64,000 nucleotides of DNA from contig NZ_JAYXKP010000004.1 in the NCBI RefSeq assembly GCF_036039175.1, forward strand, positions 62,001-126,000. The letters run 5' to 3'. Positions 49,504-58,020 of this stretch are shown piece after piece (positions within the stretch are counted from its first letter, which is position 1; each line of letters opens with the position of its first letter). This DNA is from Marinilactibacillus sp036039175 (lineage in GTDB: Bacteria > Bacillota > Bacilli > Lactobacillales > Carnobacteriaceae_A). The translations under genes were made by a program, and so were the position numbers. The notes beneath the pieces were generated by a model. It made no database searches, was not told the DNA's origin, and saw only the letters and a program-made list of their open reading frames with translations.

Positions 49504-49544
49504 TCATTTAAGTAAACTATTCAGAAAGAACAGGAGTAACGATA

Positions 49545-50522
49545 TTGTCTCAAAAACCAGTCAAAGTACAAATCGAACAAGTTACCAAAACTTATACTAA
49601 TGGAGATGGTGTTAGAGACGTAAATTTAGAGATTTACGAAGGAGAAATTCTAACATTGCTAGGACCTTCAGGATGTGGAAAGACAACGATTCTGAGAGTG
49701 TTAGGTGGGTTCAATGAAGTAACATCAGGTAAAGTGAAAATTGATGGAGAAGACGTTACAAACCTTTCTCCAGAAAAACGTCCGACAGGAATGGTTTTTC
49801 AGAGTTACAATCTTTGGCCACACATGACAGTGTACGAAAACCTAGCATTTGGAATGAAACTACGAAAGATAGCAACAAATGAAATCAAAAGAGATATAAC
49901 AGAAATGCTGGCTTTATTGAAAATGGATGGAACAGAGAAAAAATATCCGACGCAGTTGTCAGGTGGACAGCAACAAAGAATTGCGATTGCAAGATCTTTA
50001 TTACTTAAACCAGCCGTGCTTTTACTAGATGAACCTTTCTCTGCTTTAGATGCAAAAATTCGGATGCAGATGCGAGAAGAATTAAAAAGAATTCAGTCAG
50101 AATTAAACATTACGGTCGTGTTTGTAACGCATGATCAAGAAGAAGCGATGGCACTTTCTCATCGTATTGTGGTGATGAATAAAGGAGAAATGGCACAGAT
50201 AGGGACGCCTTCTGAAATCTATGATGCACCAAAAGACGCCTATGTTGCTTCTTTTATTGGACAGATGAACTTTCTAGAAGAAGACAATAATAGCAAAGCG
50301 TTTCGACCGGAAGATATCAAAATCACAAAAACCGAAGATGCTGAGTTTTCGGGAATCGTTCAGTCTATCATGATGTTAGGCCATTACGCATCTGTATTAA
50401 TTGAATACAAAAGTATGGTCATTAAAGCTTTCGTACCAAGAGAACAAGCAACGCAATTAAGTGAAAGACAAGTTATTTTCTTTGATATCTCAAAATTTCA
50501 ATTATATAAAAAAGGAGCATAA
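49545..50522 (+). CDS. ABC importer ATPase, first cluster
   Basis: This 325-residue ATPase has Walker A GPSGCGKTT, Q-loop VFQSYNLWP, signature LSGGQQQR, Walker B LLLDEPFSALD and the H-loop VTHDQEEAM. A shortened TOBE-like regulatory end (about 255-325, starting FRPEDIKI) follows. It powers uptake through the two permeases encoded on either side. It begins with TTG at 49545 following AGGAG. The sequence fits the UgpC/PotA/FbpC range, and the substrate cannot be decided from the ATPase. Confidence 0.92.
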   Translation: MSQKPVKVQIEQVTKTYTNGDGVRDVNLEIYEGEILTLLGPSGCGKTTILRVLGGFNEVTSGKVKIDGEDVTNLSPEKRPTGMVFQSYNLWPHMTVYENLAFGMKLRKIATNEIKRDITEMLALLKMDGTEKKYPTQLSGGQQQRIAIARSLLLKPAVLLLDEPFSALDAKIRMQMREELKRIQSELNITVVFVTHDQEEAMALSHRIVVMNKGEMAQIGTPSEIYDAPKDAYVASFIGQMNFLEEDNNSKAFRPEDIKITKTEDAEFSGIVQSIMMLGHYASVLIEYKSMVIKAFVPREQATQLSERQVIFFDISKFQLYKKGA

Positions 50523-50527
50523 ATAGA

Positions 50528-51676
50528 ATGAATAAAAAATGGGGATTATCGGTATTTGCGTGTGCAGCATTATTAGCCGGATGTAATATGACTGGAGGAG
50601 CTAGTGAAGGATCACCTAACGAGGTAACACTTTGGGCTGGAGGATCAGATAATGTACGTCAAGCAATGAGTGAAATTCAGACAGCTTTCAATAACAGTGA
50701 ATATGGAGAAGACTATGAATTGAACGTGGAATTTGTCCTGTCAGGTGCTGGAGCTCAAAGTGTTCAGGATAGATTGTTAGCTGCTTATGAAGCCGGGGAA
50801 GAGAACACTGATTTCGACATGGTGTTATTGTCTGATGCTGAATATGCTTCTTACATATCAGAGTCTGATGAAGATTTATTTAATCCAATTGATTTTAGTA
50901 AAGTTCCAAATGCAGAAAACTTATTGTCTTCTGTAGCTGTGGGAGAAGATTATCTACTACCTTACCGAGGAACAACGGTTGTTTTAGCTTACAACTCTGA
51001 TGTTGTTCAGACACCACCTCAAACATCTGAAGAATTGTATCAATGGATCAAAGATAATCCTGGACGCTTTTCTTATAACAGTCCAGGTTCTGGTGGCGCG
51101 GGTTCTTCGTTTGTAGCAACGTCTGTTTACAACTTCTTACCTGAAGAAGCGTTAACGTCTGACGATCCTGATTGGAAAACGGAGTGGGATCAAGGATTTG
51201 ATTTATTAGAAGAGTTACATCCTTACTTGTATCAAACAGGTGGACAAACGATTTATCCGAATACAAACCAAGGAACACTTGATTTATTGGCTGCTCAAGA
51301 AGTCGATATGATCCCTGCTTGGGCAGATATGTCTATTCAACAACTAAGTGAAGGTACATTGCCAGAATCTATTAAGATCACTCAAATAGATCCTGCATTT
51401 ACGGGAAATGTTGATGCACTTTCAATGCCATCTATTGGTCAAGCTAGTGATGAAGCTCGCCACGCTGTAATGGACTTTATGGTATCAAAAGAAGTGCAAG
51501 AGATTTTATTGGACCAGATGGCAGCTATTCCATTAATTGACAGTAGTGACTTTGAGTCAAATAATACAACTTTGTTAGAAGGATTAGATATTTCGAAATT
51601 CCGTGTGACAAGTACAGGGACTCTGGGCACAGAATTAACCGAAAGATGGGACGAGGAAATCGCACCATTGGATTAA
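50528..51676 (+). CDS. Extracellular solute-binding lipoprotein, first cluster
   Basis: This 382-residue lipoprotein has the signal MNKKWGLSVFACAALLAGC with lipidated Cys19. The mature part has the two-lobed build of family 1-type binding proteins, with VTLWAGGSDNVRQAMSEIQTAFN at the start of lobe 1 and a glycine/serine-rich segment NSPGSGGAGSSF (about 174-185), which may bind a phosphate or sulfate group, as glycine-serine loops do in phosphate- and phosphonate-binding proteins. That reading is tentative. It begins five bases after the ATPase stop (ATG at 50528, RBS AAGGAG). A strong stem-loop follows it, which could raise its level over the downstream genes. Confidence 0.85.
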   Translation: MNKKWGLSVFACAALLAGCNMTGGASEGSPNEVTLWAGGSDNVRQAMSEIQTAFNNSEYGEDYELNVEFVLSGAGAQSVQDRLLAAYEAGEENTDFDMVLLSDAEYASYISESDEDLFNPIDFSKVPNAENLLSSVAVGEDYLLPYRGTTVVLAYNSDVVQTPPQTSEELYQWIKDNPGRFSYNSPGSGGAGSSFVATSVYNFLPEEALTSDDPDWKTEWDQGFDLLEELHPYLYQTGGQTIYPNTNQGTLDLLAAQEVDMIPAWADMSIQQLSEGTLPESIKITQIDPAFTGNVDALSMPSIGQASDEARHAVMDFMVSKEVQEILLDQMAAIPLIDSSDFESNNTTLLEGLDISKFRVTSTGTLGTELTERWDEEIAPLD

Positions 51677-51707
51677 CCTCAGCACAGAGAATAGTATAAA
51701 TTATATT

Positions 51708-51769
51708 CATACACCTTCCGTTCGATCCAAACCCTCGAGGGAGGGTTTATCCGGAAGGTGTATGCTTTT
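51708..51769 (+). terminator. Long intercistronic stem-loop after the binding-protein gene
   Basis: CATACACCTTCCG pairs perfectly with CGGAAGGTGTATG (13 bp), enclosing a second hairpin (AAACCCT with AGGGTTT). Only four Ts follow, so it is likely a partial terminator or an mRNA stabiliser within the operon. Confidence 0.65.
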
Positions 51770-51786
51770 AGAAAGAGGGAAAAACA

Positions 51787-52653
51787 TTGGTCGAATCAAG
51801 CGAAAAGAATCATCAAAAGCATAAATGGATGATACCGTATATTATGGTTGCACCGGCGATGCTCGTTGTATCAGTATTCGTAATATACCCTATCATAAAT
51901 TCTATAATACGTAGTTTCCAGGTTAAAGAAACCGGAGCATTTACATTTGAACACTATCTCTACTTTCTAACGAACCCCTTACAGCAGAGTAATTTGATTT
52001 ATACCCTAGGGATAGTATTAGCAACGGTCGTTCTTACCATCCTGTTTAGTTACATCATGGCTCTGTATATTAGGTTCAGCGATTCAAAGTTAAGTGAATG
52101 GATGGCAGCAATGAATTTATTACCGAGGTTTATACCTGGAATGGTAGCTGTTTACTCAGTCATCATGGTTATTCGCGACTCGGGCGTCATTAGTCGTGTA
52201 GGTCAAGTTATTGGAATCGAAATTCAACTTGGATGGATGTACAATTTCAGAGGTATTATTTTGATGAATTTATGGTTTAATATTCCGTTTGCTACTCTAA
52301 TTATTTTAGCAGCACTTTCAAGTGTTCAGGATTCTATTATCGATAGTGCTAAAGACGTGGGTGCAACTAAATGGATGATATTCTGGAAAATGATTTTCCC
52401 TTTATCGTATAAAGACGCTCTTATCGCGGTTACTTTTGTGTTTATGAGTAATGTGGGATCCTTTACTACACCTTACCTTATGGGCGGGAATGCACCTAAA
52501 ATGCTAGGTATTGCGCTATATGATCAGTTTAATAGCTATATGGACTATGAAAAAGCAGCAGCACTCTCTGTTATTATGTTTCTGATTTGTTCCGTTTCTG
52601 CCGGCATATATATTTACAACAATATGAAAGAACAGGAATGGGAAAAATCATGA
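51787..52653 (+). CDS. ABC importer permease (MalF/PotB-like), first cluster
   Basis: This 288-residue membrane protein has six hydrophobic segments (the first at about 15-38, IMVAPAMLVVSVFVIYPII) and the EAA-like loop IDSAKDVGATKWMIFWKMIFPLSYKDA. It should pair with the permease encoded before the ATPase to form the channel. It starts with TTG at 51787 after AGAGGGA, right behind the long stem-loop. Its stop codon overlaps the start of the next gene (ATGA). Confidence 0.88.
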   Translation: MVESSEKNHQKHKWMIPYIMVAPAMLVVSVFVIYPIINSIIRSFQVKETGAFTFEHYLYFLTNPLQQSNLIYTLGIVLATVVLTILFSYIMALYIRFSDSKLSEWMAAMNLLPRFIPGMVAVYSVIMVIRDSGVISRVGQVIGIEIQLGWMYNFRGIILMNLWFNIPFATLIILAALSSVQDSIIDSAKDVGATKWMIFWKMIFPLSYKDALIAVTFVFMSNVGSFTTPYLMGGNAPKMLGIALYDQFNSYMDYEKAAALSVIMFLICSVSAGIYIYNNMKEQEWEKS

Positions 52654-53105
52654 AAGAAACGATTCTAAAACGAGAACTTCAGTTAACAGAAGATCACCAC
52701 CAGACCAATATTAACCTACCATTTGATGTGATTGAACCAGCTAGTAAGCTCACCATTCACTTTGCTTACAACCCTGATGAAGCAGAAGAGGAAGTAGCGA
52801 AAGAAAAAATTCTAGCTGCTTTACAACGCTTTGTACCAGAAAGCGAACAGAAAAAATGGGGAAATATAGAACGATATCTTCCACTCAAAAATTTAATTAC
52901 ACTTTCGTTGAACTATGAAAAGACTTATGTAGGCGCACATCACAGGAAAGATAACCACCAAACAATCGTGATATCTGAACACGGATCAGACAAAGGATTT
53001 GTCAAACAAGCTATAAACGCAGGCGGTTGGGAAATTCAGTTGAACGCGCATTGTATCGCCACTAAAGAGGTTAATGTGTCCATACAAGTGGAGGTGGAAA
53101 GGTAA
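52650..53105 (+). CDS. Small beta-rich protein resembling the N-terminal domain of CehA/McbA-type hydrolases
   Basis: This 151-residue protein has no signal peptide or membrane part. Its pattern (NLPFDVIEPASKLTIHFAYN, then LITLSLNYEKTYVGAHH, TIVISEHGSDKGFVKQAINAGGWEIQLNAHCI) resembles the beta domain that precedes the PHP domain in full-length CehA/McbA metallohydrolases. Here it is encoded as a separate gene, four bases before the PHP gene, so the two products may assemble. The ATG at 52650 overlaps the upstream stop (ATGA). The beginning of the gene at 63837 shows a similar pattern. The assignment is based on pattern and context; no alignment was run. Confidence 0.55.
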   Translation: MKETILKRELQLTEDHHQTNINLPFDVIEPASKLTIHFAYNPDEAEEEVAKEKILAALQRFVPESEQKKWGNIERYLPLKNLITLSLNYEKTYVGAHHRKDNHQTIVISEHGSDKGFVKQAINAGGWEIQLNAHCIATKEVNVSIQVEVER

Positions 53106-53109
53106 ACAG

Positions 53110-54081
53110 ATGAATCAGTATCCAGTAGAATTACATGCACATACCCACCATAGTGATGGGGATTTCTCAGTAACGGAATTAGTTGAATCGGCTTTGGACT
53201 TTGGATATAAAGGATTGATTTTAACGGATCATAATACGTATTCAGGTTATGAAGAAATAGTAGATAAATTGTTAGATCAAAAATTGGTTATCCTTAGGGG
53301 AATTGAATGGACAACCTACTTTGGACATATGCTAGTCCATGATTCGAAAGACTTTGTTGACTGGAGAACAGCGACGATAGAGTCTATTGGTCATCATATC
53401 GATCAAGTAAAAGAGGCAGAAGGATTAGTAGGTATTGCGCATCCATTCGCTATTGGGAACCCAATTTGTACCGGTTGTCATTGGGAGTTTCAAGTACAAG
53501 ATTGGTCGAAAGTAGATTATATTGAGGTATGGAATCGAACAGCTCCGCACAAACAGTTCTGGAGCGAAAAAGCGTATGATTTGTGGACGAGCAAATTGAA
53601 GTCAGGTATAGAAATTTCTTGTTCTGCTGGAAGGGATTGGCACCGTCCAGATGCAAAAGGCTTACTCCCAGGGATTACTTATGTTCAAGTGCCGGATAAA
53701 TTAGAACAGAGCACAATGAAAGCAGCACTTAAAAAAGGATCCATGTATATTACTCTAGCTCCTCGACTAGAATGGACATTAACTAGTCAAAATATAGACT
53801 ATTCATTTGGTGATAGGGTACCAGAAGGAACTTATACTATATCAGTATCTTGTCTTGAACCAAGTTTGCCGCTTTTAAAAGAGTTAGATATCGAACCGAA
53901 GCGTATACTTGTCATCCAAAACGAAATGATTATAGAAGAAATAGAACTTTCGAAAACAAGTGCATCGTTTCGTTTTGATAAAACATTAGCTAGCGGCTAT
54001 GTTAGAGTTGAGATTATCGGAAGGTATCAAAACGAGGAAGATATTCGACTAACGATTGGCAACCCAGTGTACCTAAAATAA
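53110..54081 (+). CDS. PHP-domain metallohydrolase (CehA/McbA-like)
   Basis: This 323-residue protein has the metal sites of the PHP phosphoesterase fold: HAHTHHSDGD (His9, His11), LTDHNT (Asp40, His41), Glu66 in GIEWTT, His111 in GIAHPF and the final SAGRDWHRPD (Asp176, His178). After about residue 215 a beta-rich tail follows. The GRDWHRP ending is like CehA/McbA proteins, which hydrolyse phosphodiesters or carbamates. No signal peptide is present, so it acts inside the cell, probably on what the importer brings in. The ATG at 53110 has GGAGGTGG upstream inside the previous gene, four bases after its stop, so the two are coupled. Confidence 0.82.
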   Translation: MNQYPVELHAHTHHSDGDFSVTELVESALDFGYKGLILTDHNTYSGYEEIVDKLLDQKLVILRGIEWTTYFGHMLVHDSKDFVDWRTATIESIGHHIDQVKEAEGLVGIAHPFAIGNPICTGCHWEFQVQDWSKVDYIEVWNRTAPHKQFWSEKAYDLWTSKLKSGIEISCSAGRDWHRPDAKGLLPGITYVQVPDKLEQSTMKAALKKGSMYITLAPRLEWTLTSQNIDYSFGDRVPEGTYTISVSCLEPSLPLLKELDIEPKRILVIQNEMIIEEIELSKTSASFRFDKTLASGYVRVEIIGRYQNEEDIRLTIGNPVYLK

Positions 54082-54100
54082 TTTAATAAAAGCACTCTTG

Positions 54101-54134
54101 AAAAATCTATCGTTACTATAAGATAGATTTTTTA
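54101..54134 (+). terminator. Terminator after the first importer cluster
   Basis: AAAATCTATC pairs with GATAGATTTT and is followed by a T-tract, 20 bases after the stop of the PHP gene. Confidence 0.8.
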
Positions 54135-54367
54135 TTTAAAGTTAGTATGTTCAAGATTTAAATATACGTAAAAGTGTATATTTATTCTATTTAACTTATA
54201 GAAATCGAAAAATAACTTAAATTATATTCAGTTGAAAGTATTCATTATTATCTAATTAATAGTATCGAACTTTACAAGAAGACTGGCATGTAAAGTGTAT
54301 TAACTAATAATCTAAAGTTTTTCTCATATTTATTTAATAATTGTAGTGTTCTAAGAGGGGCTCTCGA

Positions 54368-54396
54368 TTGTTTCAGGTGGATGCATGCTGTATAAT
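54368..54396 (+). promoter_or_regulatory. Promoter of the glnPQ operon
   Basis: TTGTTT (54368-54373), a 17-base spacer and a perfect TATAAT (54391-54396), with TG two bases before the -10 box. The start codon lies about 30 bases downstream. Confidence 0.75.
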
Positions 54397-54432
54397 TAAA
54401 TAATTGTCGTATGGAAAATTGAAAGGGGTACT

Positions 54433-55896
54433 ATGAATATTATGGAAATTAAAAGGAAAAATAAAGTTTCATTAGGAATGCTATTTTTATTTACATTGTT
54501 ACTAAATCTAGTTTTATCTCCTGTAAAAGTGGATGCAGCTGAAACAGGACAGAATTATACGATTGCTACAGATGTTACGTTCGCACCATTTGAGTTTCAA
54601 GATGAAGATGGGAATTATATCGGAATAGACGTTGATATCTTGACAGCAATTGCAGAAGATCAGGGTTTTGAATTTGAACTAAGACCGATGAACTTCAGTG
54701 CAGGACTTCAAGCTCTTGAGTCAAATCAAGTTGACGGTATGATTGCGGCAATGAGTATCACACCGGAACGTGAAGAAGCATTCGACTTCTCCGATCCGTA
54801 TTTCGATGCCGGTCCCGTAATGGCTATTCGTGAGGATAACGACGAAATTAATGGCTATGAAGATTTAGATGGTAAAACAGTAGCCGTAAAAGTTGGAACA
54901 ACTGGAGCGGAACTTGCAGCAGAACTTCAAGAAGACTATGATTTTGAAATCAACCAGTTTGAAGATTCAGCGGGTATGTATGAAGATGTTGTAGCTAGAC
55001 ACTCTGACGCGGTTATCGAAGATTACCCCGTAATGGCTTATGCCATTCAACAAGGTTTAGAGTTAAGCTTTCCTACTAACCCAGAAGAGGGAGATTCTTA
55101 TGGATTTGCTGTTAATAAAGGCGCAAATCCTGAACTGATCGAAATGTTCAATGCCGGTCTAGTGAATATCCGAGAAAATGGAACTTATGAAGAAATTGTG
55201 CAAACGTATCTAGGTGATAGTGTTCAACCTGGTCAGAGTCTTGGATTCTTCGGTTTGCTCCAAAATAATTTCGGAAACTTAATGTCTGGGCTAGGTCGTA
55301 CATTAGTGCTGACATTGATTTCGTTTGCGATTGCCTTGGTGGCCGGAACAATCATTGGATTATTTAGTGCAACACCAAGTAAAGTTTTAAATGTTATTGC
55401 GGATCTTTACGTAACTGTTTTACGTGGAATCCCGTTGATTGTACTGGCTTTCTTTATGTACTTCACAGTTCCACAATTACTTGGAATACAAATTACGGCC
55501 TTTATGGCTGGTGTGGTAACACTTAGTCTTAACACAACAGCTTATATCGCAGAGCAAGTACGAGGCGGTATTGCAGCTGTTGAAAAAGGTCAACTTGAAG
55601 CTGCACGCAGTTTAGGACTCCCTTATGGCGTTTCTATGCGTAAAGTTGTATTACCTCAAGCGATCAAAATAATGATTCCATCTTTGATTAATCAATTAGT
55701 GATTACGTTAAAAGATACTTCGATTTTATCGGTGATCGGAATCGTAGAACTGACTCAAACGGGACGCATTATTATTGCCCGTTCATATCAGTCAGGACCA
55801 ATGTGGATTATTGTCGCATTGATTTACTTGATTATCATTACCCTATTAACGAAACTATCTAATCTGATTGAAAGGAGATTAGTAGCAAATGATTAA
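54433..55896 (+). CDS. glnP: Amino-acid ABC transporter: fused binding protein and permease (GlnP type)
   Basis: This 487-residue fusion has a signal sequence (about 1-36), a periplasmic-type amino-acid binding domain (about 42-265, with ATDVTFAPFEFQDEDGNYIGIDVDI and the ligand-binding MSITPEREEAFDFSDPYF) and a permease domain (about 275-487) with the EAA loop EAARSLGLPYGVSMRKVVLPQA. Lactic acid bacteria carry such GlnP fusions for glutamine/glutamate uptake; some have two binding domains, here there is one. The ATG at 54433 follows AAAGGGG. It overlaps the ATPase gene by eight bases. Substrate is probably glutamine, asparagine or glutamate; this is family-level inference. Confidence 0.92.
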   Translation: MNIMEIKRKNKVSLGMLFLFTLLLNLVLSPVKVDAAETGQNYTIATDVTFAPFEFQDEDGNYIGIDVDILTAIAEDQGFEFELRPMNFSAGLQALESNQVDGMIAAMSITPEREEAFDFSDPYFDAGPVMAIREDNDEINGYEDLDGKTVAVKVGTTGAELAAELQEDYDFEINQFEDSAGMYEDVVARHSDAVIEDYPVMAYAIQQGLELSFPTNPEEGDSYGFAVNKGANPELIEMFNAGLVNIRENGTYEEIVQTYLGDSVQPGQSLGFFGLLQNNFGNLMSGLGRTLVLTLISFAIALVAGTIIGLFSATPSKVLNVIADLYVTVLRGIPLIVLAFFMYFTVPQLLGIQITAFMAGVVTLSLNTTAYIAEQVRGGIAAVEKGQLEAARSLGLPYGVSMRKVVLPQAIKIMIPSLINQLVITLKDTSILSVIGIVELTQTGRIIIARSYQSGPMWIIVALIYLIIITLLTKLSNLIERRLVAND

Positions 55897-56617
55897 GCTT
55901 AAAACAGAGCAGTTAAGAAAAAGTTTTGGAGATCTTGAAGTCCTAAAAGGACTTGATATAGAAGTAAAAGAAGGGGAAGTCGTTGTCATTATCGGGCCAT
56001 CTGGTTCTGGTAAGAGTACGTTCCTACGTTGTATGAACTTATTAGAAAAAGTTAGCGGAGGCAAAGTGATTGTAGACGATCACGACTTAACAGATCCTTC
56101 TCAAGATATCAATAAAGTTCGTGAAAATATTGGGATGGTTTTCCAGCAATTCAACTTATTCCCGCATTTATCCGTTACAGATAACATTACGTTAGCACCA
56201 AAACAATTATTGGATCTGTCGAATGAAGACAGTAAAAAGCTAGCTATGAAGTTACTTGAGAGCGTTGGTATGGAAGATAAAGCTGATGCCTATCCAAGTT
56301 CATTATCAGGTGGACAAAAGCAACGTGTGGCAATTGCCAGAGCGTTAGCCATGGATCCTGATATTATGTTGTTCGATGAGCCGACAAGTGCTTTAGACCC
56401 TGAGATGGTTGGAGAAGTGTTGGGCGCGATGAAGAAATTAGCGCAAGAAGGAATGACGATGATTGTCGTTACACACGAAATGGGATTTGCTAGAGAAATG
56501 GCAGACCGCATCGTCTTTATGGATGAAGGACATATTGTTGAAGTCGGTACGCCGGAACAAATTTTCAATAATCCACAAAGTGAAAGAACACGCGACTTTT
56601 TAGATAAAGTACTATAA
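55889..56617 (+). CDS. glnQ: Amino-acid ABC transporter ATPase (GlnQ type)
   Basis: This 242-residue ATPase is of the polar amino-acid uptake type. Walker A is GPSGSGKST, the Q-loop is VFQQFNLFPH, the signature is LSGGQKQR, Walker B is MLFDEPTSALDPE and the H-loop is VTHEMGFA. It energises the GlnP fusion and starts inside that gene (eight-base overlap), with AAAGGAG upstream. The operon is ended by a strong terminator. Confidence 0.95.
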   Translation: MIKLKTEQLRKSFGDLEVLKGLDIEVKEGEVVVIIGPSGSGKSTFLRCMNLLEKVSGGKVIVDDHDLTDPSQDINKVRENIGMVFQQFNLFPHLSVTDNITLAPKQLLDLSNEDSKKLAMKLLESVGMEDKADAYPSSLSGGQKQRVAIARALAMDPDIMLFDEPTSALDPEMVGEVLGAMKKLAQEGMTMIVVTHEMGFAREMADRIVFMDEGHIVEVGTPEQIFNNPQSERTRDFLDKVL

Positions 56618-56655
56618 GTTGTTCAACAAACTTAAGTAGTAGAGATGTCTACAAG

Positions 56656-56706
56656 AAAACCTGTAAAAGAAATCACTTTTGATTTCTTTTACAGGTTTCT
56701 TTTTTA
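56656..56706 (+). terminator. Terminator after glnQ
   Basis: AAACCTGTAAAAGAAATCA pairs with TGATTTCTTTTACAGGTTT, a stem of about 19 bp with a tiny loop, followed by Ts. Confidence 0.85.
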
Positions 56707-56803
56707 TGAACATAAGTAGAACTTTATAACTGAATAGCTGGCATATTTAAAATGACCGTTCCTCTTTTGCGACCTGATTCTACATATTGATAAGCTTTAA
56801 TAG

Positions 56804-57934
56804 CTATTGATTAGAAGCGGACGGGGGAATTGGGATGAAAAGGGCTAAAATAACGAGTAAGGAGAACAAAATAAAACTAAAAGGATAAGAAAAGTGTTCT
56901 ATAGAAATCCCAGCTACAGAAGAGCCGATAGTTTGGCCTATACCCAATGAAAGAAAGGAAATACTGACGCCAAGATCTGGGGAATTCGGAAAGCTCTTCG
57001 TTCCCCAGATCAACAAGATACCCGTTATAGCGATATAAGCTACACCGAACAGGATAGCTGATAAGTAAATCGTTAGCATTGGTGGAAAAACAAGTAAACT
57101 GATAGATAAAGAAAGTATTATAAGAACACTTTTAAAAGAAAAATCCAGTCCTTTTAATTGAACCAGTTTTCCAGCAGTACTACCGCCGATACCGGCTGCG
57201 CCCATGACAATCCAGAATAATATACTACTGGAATGATTCCATTGGTAGATGATCGTTAAATAGCTTCTGGAAAATGTCCAATAGATGGATGTTGAAAAGC
57301 CGATTACTAAAGCTGCGCAAATCAGGAATCGTGCCTTTCTTACATCTGAAATAAAATTGAATGACGTTTTAGAGCGTTTGACGGTCTTTAGTTTGGGTTT
57401 TGGAAGAACCAGTGCATTCCAAATCAATGTCAGTAAGGAGAGGAAGGCAAAGAAAAGAAAGGATATCCGCCAAAAACCAGTAAATAGAAGTGCTATTGGA
57501 CCGGAAACAATCACTCCGAAGCTTGTACCAGTATTGATCCAAGAATTGGCAGGGTCTTGTTCATCAACAGGTAAGTTTGACTGAACGATTTTGCTGTAGA
57601 CTGTAGAACTCCAGCCACTTCCTAAGCCAGCTATCAATGTGCTCAAACCTAAAACGATTATGTTAGTCGCTAAGCTCATTCCAGTTAATCCGATGACTGC
57701 ACTTAATCCTGCAGTTAGAGCGACGATACAAGTGGTTGCCTTTTGAATGAAAAAGCTAGAGGAAAATAAAGCTACAACATAAGAGAGATAGCCGAGTGTG
57801 CCTATAAATCCAGACTGACTTTCCGATAGATTCAAAGAAGCTGCTATTTCTGGTAAAAATAAGCCGAAACTCAGTCGAGCAAGTGCATAAGTCACAGCCA
57901 CCATAGCGATTCCAGGTAACGTAATGTTTTTCAT
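56804..57934 (-). CDS. MFS transporter (likely drug or metabolite exporter)
   Basis: This 376-residue protein has about 12 hydrophobic segments and the general MFS sugar/drug pattern (for example ARLSFGLFLPEIAASLNLSESQSGFIGTLGYLSY). It is typical of small exporters controlled by a TetR gene. The frame is open 14 codons further upstream, but the ATG at 57934 has GGGGAGG 12 bases before it. It lies directly downstream of the tetR-type gene on the same strand, with a terminator-like hairpin and a shared operator motif between. The substrate is unknown. Confidence 0.85.
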   Translation of the reverse strand: MKNITLPGIAMVAVTYALARLSFGLFLPEIAASLNLSESQSGFIGTLGYLSYVVALFSSSFFIQKATTCIVALTAGLSAVIGLTGMSLATNIIVLGLSTLIAGLGSGWSSTVYSKIVQSNLPVDEQDPANSWINTGTSFGVIVSGPIALLFTGFWRISFLFFAFLSLLTLIWNALVLPKPKLKTVKRSKTSFNFISDVRKARFLICAALVIGFSTSIYWTFSRSYLTIIYQWNHSSSILFWIVMGAAGIGGSTAGKLVQLKGLDFSFKSVLIILSLSISLLVFPPMLTIYLSAILFGVAYIAITGILLIWGTKSFPNSPDLGVSISFLSLGIGQTIGSSVAGISIEHFSYPFSFILFSLLVILALFIPIPPSASNQ

Positions 57935-57958
57935 TAGATTAATCAACCTCCCCGTTTT

Positions 57959-57980
57959 TATAGATAGAACGTTCATTATA
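57959..57980 (-). promoter_or_regulatory. Promoter-operator of the MFS gene
   Basis: On the minus strand TTGGCT, an 18-base spacer and TATAAT are followed directly by GAACGTTC within TGAACGTTCTATCTATA. The same 17-base element (one base different) lies before the tetR gene. The operator would cover the start of transcription. Confidence 0.6.
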
Positions 57981-57990
57981 CTTTTACGTA

Positions 57991-58020
57991 AAATTTAAAG
58001 CCAACTTTTCAGCTAGCTTT
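57991..58020 (-). terminator. Terminator-like hairpin at the end of the tetR gene
   Basis: On the minus strand AAAGCTAGCT pairs with AGTTGGCTTT (with G-T pairs) around a four-base loop and is followed by AAATTTT. It overlaps the tetR stop codon. Confidence 0.5.

Larger units (their letters stand above)
54082..54432. other. Intergenic region before glnPQ
   Basis: No gene is seen in these 351 AT-rich bases. They hold a terminator (54101-54134), a 7-bp inverted repeat CTTTACA/TGTAAAG (54270-54295), an imperfect TGTNA-N7-TNAC-like element resembling a GlnR/TnrA site (54289-54305), and a promoter (54368-54396). Confidence 0.45.
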
